This document shows positions 7,767 through 14,594 of a stretch of DNA of 20,591 nt, one piece after another. The stretch comes from Nemertoderma westbladi (lineage: Eukaryota; Xenacoelomorpha; Nemertodermatida; Nemertodermatidae): positions 1 to 20,591 of the forward strand of contig JAUCBJ010007144.1 of the NCBI GenBank assembly GCA_032718475.1, in the 5' to 3' direction. The notes under the pieces were generated by a model. It was not told the origin of the DNA. It was given only the letters and a program-made list of their open reading frames with translations, and made no database searches. Position 1 is the stretch's first letter. Each line of letters opens with the position of its first letter. The position numbers and the translations under genes were made by a program.

Positions 7767-8890
7767 TGTAAAAGCTTTTGCAGACATAATGAGTCATTTT
7801 TACCCCCAATGTACCGTGTAGGTGCTTTTAGCGGACATAACAAGTCCTTTTGCCGCAATTCGCTTAATACTCTAAAAGATTGGAGCTCAGATGACGAAAT
7901 CTGTCAGCTGATTTACTGTCAACGTGGAACCTTTCTTTGTTCTGCCTAGCTCAGCCAGCCAATCAGAGCGATTTTCATATTACTTCTACAGAGGCCTACG
8001 GAAAACCGCGCAATGCATGTCAGTCTTTGTTTACCTTTTTTCCGAGCAGCAGAACACCGGCTTGGAATTCTTCTGTACTTCTGTAGAAGTTTCAGACTTT
8101 GGTCAACATTAGATGGCTTTGATTACAAGAACGTAAATCTATTATCTGGGAACATCGCTGACACCTGGAGCACTGCAGTACTGCACAACACTGCATAAGT
8201 AACACATCCTGACTGTTCACCGCATTATTTACTGTCTGTTATTAATTGTTGTATATGGAGAGACATGTTGTTATATTTGGAGAATAACGATAAATAATCA
8301 TAAACCCCAATTTTCTTGATTACTGAAGGTAAGAGGGACCGGTTACCTGTAGCAATTGCGACTTACATTATAGTAGTTTTTATGTGAATTAAATGCTATT
8401 TCATAATCCCTACATGTGTCAGTTGCTATCCTCCTTATATATGATCAAATTCAGTGACGGTCGGCAGATCAGTGTGAAGTCGTGTGAAGTAGTAAAGATA
8501 ATAAAGATAATAAAGCATCTCCTAAAGAATGCGCTATTTACAAAACTCAGTAGCCATCCCGTTGTGTTTAGTGTAAGTCATAACTCTGTTTTATATACTT
8601 AAAGTGCCACGTCCTAAAGGAACTGTTAATATTTCCCCGAAAGTAAATATATTGTCAGAGATTATATAGTAACGATCAATTGAATAATACATATAGGTCT
8701 GCAACGCAATAACTTCAAAGCACCCGAATCCAGTCTCCCTTAACAGTGGGTGAATGATCGCGCATAGACTGGCTTTGGCTAATGTTACTTCATGTGCACT
8801 AAATAATTGTTATAGGCTAAAGTCGATTTATAAACAAGAGGACACCTAAAATTGGCAGGTTAAACTGCTAAAGGTCTGAAAGCGCGAACA
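7767..8890 (+). repeat. LTR-like repeat family X, copy 2
   Basis: It starts TGTAAAAGCTTTTGC and ends AAAGCGCGAACA and is colinear with 1300-2489. Conserved blocks include AGCCAATCAGAGCG (CCAAT 7959-7963), the ACGATAAATAATCATAAACCCC region, CCACGTCCTAAAGGAACTGTTAATATT and GTGAATGATCGCGCA. From 7901 onward it is also the outer half of the left inverted arm. U3-like motifs of the form CTTTT..GACATAA occur twice near 7777 and 7829. It has no target duplication and no coding capacity. The frame at 7924-8112 is not conserved with copy 1. Confidence 0.6.
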
Positions 8891-9029
8891 ATAATAGATT
8901 TACTTCTTTATTGCACAGTAGGCAATAAAGTCATATGTACCGGTCGGACGGTGAACTGTAGGCCTAACTGCCCAAACTACCCGAACCAGTACTTACAGGT
9001 ACAACAGTATTATTCGATTTTGATAATTA

Positions 9030-9035
9030 TATACC
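9030..9035 (+). repeat. 6-bp target site duplication, left (TATACC)
   Basis: TATACC immediately precedes the AGCAGTAATAGTTTACCC terminus. The same six bases follow the opposite terminus at 14072-14077. Six-bp duplications are characteristic of Polinton/Maverick integration. Confidence 0.7.
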
Positions 9036-9207
9036 AGCAGTAATAGTTTACCCTACTTCGGCAACGGTTAGACCTACTTCGCACCTTGGGTGTTAAGTAG
9101 GTCATTAATTAATTAAACAATTAATTAATTGGTCGATTAAACAATTAATTAATTGTTTAATCAATCGATTTGTATCAAATAATGTTGCCAAAGGCAATTT
9201 AATTTGA
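9036..9207 (+). repeat. Left terminal inverted repeat
   Basis: It comprises the AG terminus, two CTACTTCG words, then the imperfect hairpin CCTACTTcgCACC-ttg-GGTGttAAGTAGG (9073-9101). An AT-only block of TTAATTAATTAAACAATTAATT palindromes and CGATTTGTATCAAATAATGTTGCC follow. The corresponding hairpins are at 12702-12730 and 14006-14034. Confidence 0.75.
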
Positions 9208-9501
9208 CACAAATCAATCAGATAGGGACGCGAGATGAATAGATTGTACTACAGTAGATGAAATATACAATACAATAGGAACAATAATACAATATACAGT
9301 ACATTTATATTATTTTTGTCGTACAATAGAAGGTAAACGTAGAATGAAATATAAAGATGAGAACGGGGCCCAAAACATAAATTAGCCTCACATGAAAATA
9401 AAGTGGGCCAGTTTGGTCCTAGCTCAATCCCTCAATAATCTGTGGCTGTTTGGGCTCTTATTAGACATAGCATGACTAATCCCATTGAATCCTATGTTGA
9501 G

Positions 9502-9636
9502 TTATACTGTATACCAACATGGGCCTGTCACAAATTTTAAATTATTTAAACCTCCAGCGTCGTTATCATGTAAACCATTGTCAATTCGCCTGAGAAAATT
9601 ATAATAAACATCTGGTTTGCAATAGATTGCATTCTT
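9502..9636 (-). pseudogene. Terminal codons of an unknown gene inside the left inverted repeat
   Basis: Forty-four codons plus stop on the minus strand match the plus-strand ORF end at 12164-12301, with only Asp/Glu and Cys/His differences in about 40 residues, which include YNFLRRIDNGLHD. Here the frame is opened by TGA directly upstream, so it is a broken 3' end copied with the inverted repeat. The family is not recognised. Confidence 0.4.
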
Positions 9637-9835
9637 TCACATTGTGTTGTGAAGCAGCCTGCGCGTCTGACCGCACATTCCAAGAATTAGCTCAGTAGAT
9701 ACTGTAGTTTTTGTTTGAAGTAATGCATAACCCCTCATGCTTGCCATACCACACCTAAAATATTTGTTCAGATACTATTGTGTAACATTAATTAGCATAC
9801 CCAATCTGGCGCAGCAGCCCATTCATTACATGACA

Positions 9836-9925
9836 TTTGTTTGTTTGAGTTCCTTTCATAATAGTATTAGGACTATTTATCCATAACAATTATATTAGTA
9901 TTAGGAGTATTTATCCTTAAATTAA
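9836..9925 (+). repeat. ~90-bp direct repeat, copy 1
   Basis: TTTGTTTGTTTGAGTTCC through TATCCTTAA is repeated almost exactly at 10346-10435. The two copies bracket the coiled-coil reading frame. Confidence 0.8.
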
Positions 9926-9937
9926 ATTAAAACTTAA

Positions 9938-10343
9938 ATTAAAATTATTAAACATTTGAAGGAGAATGAAGAAAATAAAGAGGTGACATTGACCCAAGTT
10001 CTAGGAAGTAAAATTAAATTACAGAAATTTATTAAACATTTAGAAGAGAATGATGAAAATAAAGAAGAGATATTGAGACAAAATATTAGTAAACAAAAAT
10101 CAAATGCGGAAATTTATTAAACAAATGGAAGAAAATGAGGAAAATAGAGAAGAGATATTAAGACAGGTTCTGGGAAATAAAAGTAAATTACTGAAAATTA
10201 ATGAACAATTGAATAAAATTAAGAAACAGTTGGTTAATGAGGAAGATGAAAGTAAAGAAAATCAACCAGCTTTTACTTATTTTCGAAGACCTATGATAAA
10301 AAACTCTCGTACAGTATATGCCCGCGCAGGAGGACGCTATTGA
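9938..10343 (+). CDS. Lys/Glu-rich coiled-coil repeat ORF, frameshifted
   Basis: Three tandem units of about 84-90 nt (9950, 10034 and 10118) encode 28-30-residue coiled-coil repeats built on E-N-x-E-N-K/R-E-E-I-L-R-Q. The first two units share one frame, ending at TAA 10118-10120. The third is in the next frame (ATG 10104 to 10343, 79 codons), so one base was gained or lost near 10100. The C-terminus leaves the coiled coil and ends in a basic, aromatic tail with FTYFRRP and ARAGGRY. The unit length is a multiple of three in sense, so the repeats grew while coding. The segment is bracketed by a 90-bp direct repeat. The family is not recognised; a structural or fibre-like protein of the parent element is a guess. 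Confidence 0.5.
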
Positions 10344-10345
10344 TA

Positions 10346-10435
10346 TTTGTTTGTTTGAGTTCCTTTCATAATAGTATTGGGAATATTTATCCATAACAAT
10401 TATATTAGTATTAGGAGTATTTATCCTTAATTATT
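10346..10435 (+). repeat. ~90-bp direct repeat, copy 2
   Basis: It starts within three bases of the stop codon of the coiled-coil ORF and matches 9836-9925. A shorter, diverged echo (TTATTACTATTAGGTCTATTTATTC) follows near 10470. Confidence 0.8.
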
Positions 10436-10811
10436 ATATTAGTATTATAAATGCATTTGCCAACAATATTTATTACTATTAGGTCTATTTATTCAAGAAA
10501 TTATATGTTTTTTATAATATATTTTGGAAAATTAGTCGACTAAGTCATAATTTTTAAAACTTTAAATAAGGGTGGAGTTATTTTATAAAGTTAAGAAGAG
10601 TGAATCAATGGAGGCAACCTGAAGTCTAATCTCTTGCCCTTTACTCATAAGACCGCACATTAACTCCCAAGGTTGCATACTATCACTATAGCTGGGAGAG
10701 TCAAAGCTAGTGTACACTAGATTCAGCCTAGAGCTAGGAAAAAGAATAATGCTCTTCTAGGGTTCGAACCTATTGCTGACCGAGGCCTATTGCTGACCGA
10801 ACGAAAACTGT

Positions 10812-10884
10812 CCTGGTTCATGCAGGATCGAACCCATGACATGCGGGAGATGTGAATTCAACGCAACCACTACACCAAGGTGAA
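10812..10884 (-). repeat. tRNA-derived sequence (degenerate tRNA-Gly-like or SINE head)
   Basis: The minus strand has an A-box-like GGTGTAGTGGTTG and a B box GGGTTCGATCC. Between them ACAT-CTCCCGC-ATGT gives a 4-bp anticodon stem with a 7-nt loop and a CCC anticodon. Acceptor and T stems pair poorly, so this is not a working tRNA. A tRNA pseudogene or SINE head fits better. A second B-box-like word (GGGTTCGAACC) lies at 10757-10767, next to a tandem duplication of CCTATTGCTGACCGA (10766-10800). Confidence 0.5.
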
Positions 10885-10948
10885 ACAGTAACCTTCGAAT
10901 TTGTTTGTTGACGTTCGGATTTGTAAGACTTTCATTTAAGACTTGACA

Positions 10949-11139
10949 CAGACTATGCCTCAGTGAGGCATAGTCTATGCCTCAGTGAGGCATAGTCTAT
11001 GCCTCAGTGAGGCATAGTCTGTGCCTCAGTGCCTCAGCGAGGCATAGTCTATGCCTCAGTGCCTCAGTGAGGCATAGTCTATGCCTCACTGAGGCATAGT
11101 CTATGCCTCAGTGCTTCAGTGAGGCATAGTCTGTGCCTC
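10949..11139. repeat. Palindromic 22-bp satellite, array 1
   Basis: The array is tandem, with unit AGTCTATGCCTCAGTGAGGCAT. Each unit contains the near-perfect palindrome CTATGCCTCA-G-TGAGGCATAG, so each can extrude a hairpin and the array reads alike on both strands. Some units carry an extra GTGCCTCA half-repeat or the central CACTG variant. Confidence 0.9.
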
Positions 11140-11177
11140 TACTACTAGGATCGGCATGCTGCATTGCAGCTGCATTT

Positions 11178-11600
11178 TTAAGAATGCTGTGCCGGCTTGT
11201 CAACAAAATTGCACCGCCACAACTCCCTATCACTCATGACATTTGCTAGATCATCCGCATCTTTAAGGCCAGTGTCCTTTAAGATGCGTCTCAAGAAAGT
11301 CATGGGCTGTCCACCATGCTTATTCACTCCATGAGGCTGCCAAAGTACAAGATTATGCACTGGCTGGTCCTCACGGCGAAAGCAATGTCCTGCAAAGCGG
11401 AGGCGATTTTGTTCTAGTGTCAAGCTTGGGGGAACCAATGAGACACCTCCAATGTTATATAGTGTCTGGTTGGAGATGTGTGCATTGTACTTGACACAAT
11501 GAACCCGGCGTAGCATTCTTGTGAATGTGCCATCCAGAGATTTGGTGTCCTCAGCAGTTAGAGCCCAGCATGGACTCCCGTGGAGGAGTACTGGGCGTCC
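11178..11600 (-). pseudogene. LINE reverse-transcriptase C-terminal fragment
   Basis: A minus-strand frame from about 11600 to TAA at 11178 encodes the region after the RT palm. It carries the LLHGSPCWALTAED segment (equivalent to the LLYGSETW motif), then NRLRFAGHCFRRED, NLVLWQPHG and a DTGLKDADDL...DRELWR tail. These are recurrent C-terminal motifs of non-LTR retrotransposon ORF2, common in invertebrate genomes. Only this end survives: an in-frame stop lies just upstream and no RT catalytic motif is seen. The fragment, with its flanks (11140-11756), sits between two blocks of the same palindromic satellite. It either inserted into the satellite or was carried there. Confidence 0.8.
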
Positions 11601-11756
11601 TTATCCCAGAACGAAGGGGGTCCTAGTTACAGGACCAGATTTGTTCTAGTAAGAGGGTCTATGCAGCTACAGGTGGCACCTCCTTTATGCTGCATGGAGG
11701 TGGCAAGTATTCTTGATCAATGACCTAGGATACCTGACCTGACCATGTGACTGACA

Positions 11757-11856
11757 GTGAGGCATTGTCTATGCCTCAGTGAGGCATAGTCTATGCCTCA
11801 GTGCCTCAGTGAGGCATAGTCTATGCCTCACTGAGGCATAGTCTATGCTTCACTGA
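11757..11856. repeat. Palindromic 22-bp satellite, array 2
   Basis: It has the same unit as 10949-11139, with about four copies, ending at GCTTCACTGA. It is probably the other half of one array split by the LINE fragment. Confidence 0.88.
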
Positions 11857-11993
11857 ATTTTTGGACTGGATTTTTTAAATTTCTTTGGTACTGGATCCAT
11901 TAGTTTATCCTTTCTATGTCTTTCCATATGACCAGATAGATTGTCTTGTCTCATTTCTTTATTACAAACCAAACATCTTTCATCTCTATGCAT
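11850..11993 (-). CDS. 47-residue C2H2-like zinc-finger mini-ORF
   Basis: ATG at 11993 opens a 47-codon frame ending TGA at 11850-11852. Cys7, Cys10, His22 and His26 give C-x2-C-x11-H-x3-H, one residue short of the classical C2H2 spacing, with the KEMRQDNLSGHMERH finger helix. A basic tail (KKFKKSSPK) follows and could act as a nuclear localisation or DNA-contact segment. The stop codon is supplied by the edge of the palindromic satellite, so the protein may once have been longer and been cut when the satellite formed. It lies inside the transposon core. The family is unknown; a DNA-binding accessory protein of the parent element is an inference. Confidence 0.5.
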   Translation of the reverse strand: MHRDERCLVCNKEMRQDNLSGHMERHRKDKLMDPVPKKFKKSSPKIQ

Positions 11994-12106
11994 TATATAG
12001 CAATGTCAATTGATATTATGAATTTTCGCTGAATGATTTTACAAAATTTTAAATAAATAAAACATTTATGAAAATAAATAAAACTTTTAAAAATAAAAAT
12101 TAGAGA

Positions 12107-12301
12107 ATGAATGGGAATGCGGTGAATGGGGGCTATTATAGAGGGAGGCTAGAATGGAGTTGTGAAAGAAGAATAATCTATTGCAAACCAGATGTTTATT
12201 ATAATTTTCTCAGGCGAATTGACAATGGTTTACATGATAACGAAGCTGGAGGTTTAAATAATTTAAAATTTGTGACAGGCCCACATTGGTATACAGTATA
12301 A
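12107..12301 (+). CDS. 3' end of an unrecognised gene running into the right inverted repeat
   Basis: The 64-codon frame ends at TAA in front of the TCAACATAGGATTC block of the inverted repeat. Its last 44 or so codons are duplicated, in the same phase and with mostly conservative changes, on the minus strand of the left arm (9502-9636). This suggests real coding sequence when the repeat formed. The residues are hydrophilic, with CKPDVYYNFLRRIDNG and a GPHWYTV C-terminus. The start is uncertain: ATG 12107 lies in AT-rich DNA, and the true gene probably began further left. No domain is recognised. Confidence 0.4.
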   Translation: MNGNAVNGGYYRGRLEWSCERRIIYCKPDVYYNFLRRIDNGLHDNEAGGLNNLKFVTGPHWYTV

Positions 12302-13896
12302 CTCAACATAGGATTCAATGGGATTAGTCATGCTACGTCTAATAAGAGCCCAAACAGCCACAGATTATTGAGGGATTGAGCTAGGACCAAACTGGCCCAC
12401 TTTATTTTCGTGTGAGGCTAATTTATGTTGTAGGCCCCGTTCTCATCTTTATATTTCATTCTACGTTTACCTTCTATTGTACGACAAAAATAATACAAAT
12501 GTACTGTATATTGTATTATTGTTCCTATTGTATTGTATATTTCATCTGCTGTAGTACAATCTATTCATCTCGCGTCCCTATCTGATTGATTTGTGTCAAA
12601 TTAAATTACCTTTGGCAACATTATTTGATACAAATCGATTGATTAAACAATTAATTACTTGTTTAATCGACCAATTAATTAATTGTTTAATTAATTAATG
12701 ACCTACTTAACACCCAAGGTGCGAAGTAGGTCTAACCGTCACCGAAGTAGGGTAAACTATTACTACTGGTATATAATTATCAAAATCGAATAATACTGTT
12801 GTACCTGTAAGTACTGGTTCGGGTAGTTTGGGCAGTTAGGCCTACAGTTCACCGCCCGACTGGTACATATGACTTTATTGCCTACTGTGCAATAAAGAAG
12901 TAAATCTATTATTGTTCGCGCTTTCAGATCTTTAGCAGTTTAACCTGCCAATTTTAGGTGTCCTCTTGTTTATAAATCGACTTTAGCCTATAACAATTAT
13001 TTAGTGCACATGAAGTAACATTAGCCGAAGCCAGTCTATGCGCGATCATTCACCCACTGTTAAGGGAGACTGGATTCGGGTGCTTTGAAGTTATTGCGTT
13101 GCAGACCTATATGTATTATTCGATTGATCGTTACTATATAATCTCTGACAATATATTTACTTTCGGGGAAATAGTAACAGTTCCTTTAGGACGTGGCACT
13201 TTAAGTATATAAAACAGAGTTATGACTTACACTAAACACAACGGGATGGCTACTGAGTTTTGTAAATAGCGCATTCTTTAGGAGATGCTTTATTATCTGT
13301 CACACTACTTCACACGACTTCACACTGATCTGCCAACCGTCACTGAATTTGATCATATATAAGGAGGATAGCAACTGACACATGTAGGGATTATGAAATA
13401 GCATTTAATTCACATAAAAACCACTATAATGTAAGTCGCAATTGCTACAGGTAACCGGTCCCTCTTACCTTCAGTAATCAAGAAGATTGGGGTTTATGAT
13501 TATTTATCGTTATTCTCCAAATATAACAACATGTCTCTCCATATACAACAATTAATAACAGACAGTAAATAATGCGGTGAACAGTCAGTACGTGTTACTT
13601 ATGCAGTGTTGTGCAGTACTGCAGTGGTCCAGGTGTCAGCGATGTTCTCAGATAATAGATTTACGTTCTTGTAATCAAAGCCATCTAATGTTGACCAAAG
13701 TCTGAAACTTCTACAGAAGTACAGAAGAATTCCAAGCCAGTGTTCTGCTGCTCGGGAAAAAAGTAAACAAAGACCAACATGCATTGTGCGGTTTTCCGTA
13801 GGCCTCTGTAGAAGTAATATGAAAATCGCTCTGATTGGCTGGCTGAGCTAGGCAGAACAAAGAAAGGTTCCACGTTGACAGTAAATCAGCTGACAG
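12161..13896 (-). repeat. Right arm of the ~1.74-kb inverted repeat
   Basis: This is the reverse complement of 7901-9640. Reading left to right it holds the transposon end (to 12767), the spacer (12768-12912) and repeat X reversed (12913-13896). It stops inside repeat X at CAGCTGACAG and is joined directly to a second transposon end at 13897. The ORFs within (13599-13873) mirror non-conserved frames of repeat X. Confidence 0.9.
12913..13896 (-). repeat. LTR-like repeat family X, copy 3 (truncated, captured)
   Basis: It is inverted relative to copies 1 and 2 and nearly identical to 7901-8890, but lacks the first 134 bp of the unit. It lies inside the transposon boundaries although its source lies outside, to the left of the element. 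Confidence 0.85.
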
Positions 13897-14071
13897 AAAT
13901 TAAATTAAATTGCCTTTGGTAACATTATTTGATACAAATCGATTGATTAAACAATTAATTAATTGTTTAATCGACCAATTAATTAATTGTTTAATTAATT
14001 AATGACCTACTTAACACCCAAGGTGCGAAGTAGGTCTAACTGTCGCCGAAGTAGGGTAAACTATTACTACT
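13897..14071 (-). repeat. True right terminal inverted repeat of the transposon
   Basis: A third copy of the terminal sequence matches 12595-12767 until ACTACT, after which the two diverge (TATACC here, GGTATA there). The point of divergence defines the terminus. Confidence 0.75.
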
Positions 14072-14077
14072 TATACC
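14072..14077 (+). repeat. 6-bp target site duplication, right (TATACC)
   Basis: It is identical to 9030-9035 and directly abuts the right terminus. Confidence 0.7.
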
Positions 14078-14594
14078 GGTAGGTCTTAATATTTAATCAG
14101 GGAAACCCACCCTGATTTTTATTGGGATTTTACTTATCTCTGTCAGTTTTATTTATCTGTAAGTGTAATATTGAGCAGAAGGTATGTAAGCCTGCTCAGA
14201 TTGTACAAATAATTTGTAGGCTGGATTGTTGTCTAACTGTTGTTGGGTCTGAAGCGATTGCAGTGTGTGTAGAGTGTATGTCCGATAAAGTACTAGTTAG
14301 GAAGGTGGGGGCATCCAGTGTTGTAAGGTAAATCCCCCCCCCCCCCCCCCCCCCGAAAGAATAAGTCGTACTACTAGGTTAGAACGCCTACTAACTAACC
14401 ATTTCGGAAACTGCATATACTGTAGTTTATTTAGGCTTGACAGTAGTCTGCCAGCATTTGGTCTGTATCTTGTTTGTGTAGTCTGCACGGGTAGCGTAAT
14501 ATTTATTATTCGGAGTATATGCGAGTATTTGCAACCTTCAAACTCCCCAAGTTTATTCCTACAGTAACTGTGCTTGTTATACATACCGTTATAG
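14078..14594. other. Non-coding stretch with a C21 homopolymer
   Basis: No gene is supported. An uninterrupted run of 21 C lies at 14334-14354. The short frames at 14122-14331 (plus) and 14297-14584 (minus) have no recognisable features. Confidence 0.5.

Larger units (their letters stand above)
7901..9640 (+). repeat. Left arm of a ~1.74-kb inverted repeat
   Basis: The segment is closely matched by the reverse complement of 12161-13896, with only scattered substitutions and small indels. The clearest difference is an extra AAAGATAAT-type unit near 8496-8515. It joins repeat X (7901-8890), a 139-bp spacer and the left end of the transposon (9036-9640), so it crosses the transposon boundary. 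That makes it a secondary duplication rather than a simple terminal inverted repeat. Confidence 0.9.
9036..14071. mobile_element. Polinton/Maverick-like non-autonomous transposon with captured flanking DNA
   Basis: The left end is AGCAGTAATAGTTTACCCTA and the right end, read inwards on the minus strand, is AGTAGTAATAGTTTACCC. Both are bounded by TATACC. The terminal 165-175 bp match at three places: 9036-9207, reverse complement 12595-12767, and reverse complement 13897-14071. AG termini plus a 6-bp duplication suggest the Polinton/Maverick group. At 5.0 kb, without polymerase, integrase, ATPase or capsid genes, it would be a deletion derivative. The internal terminus at 12767 is followed not by a target duplication but by an inverted copy of the external left flank (12768-13896), so the real right end is 14071. 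The core (9641-12160) carries the small ORFs listed separately. Class assignment rests on ends and duplication only. Confidence 0.6.

Noticed and set aside
7924-8198. Overlapping 61-62-codon ORFs, mirrored at 13599-13873
   Set aside because: They are duplicated because the arms are inverted copies. They are not found in the more diverged copy 1.
10812-10884. Functional tRNA-Gly gene on the minus strand
   Set aside because: The boxes and anticodon loop are recognisable, but acceptor and T stems do not pair well, so it is listed as a tRNA-derived repeat.
10949-11139. CRISPR-like array of short palindromic repeats
   Set aside because: Repeats are contiguous without unique spacers and lie among eukaryotic retroelements. 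This is a palindromic satellite. The same applies to 5065-5754.
7897-13900. AAAT as a 4-bp target duplication flanking the large inverted arms
   Set aside because: The left AAAT lies inside repeat X, whose homology continues outward to 7767, and the right AAAT belongs to the terminal repeat at 13897. The TATACC pair explains the element better.
14122-14584. ORFs of 69 (plus) and 95 (minus) codons around the C21 run
   Set aside because: The minus frame reads through the homopolymer as poly-Gly, and neither shows a motif or a homologue in the window.
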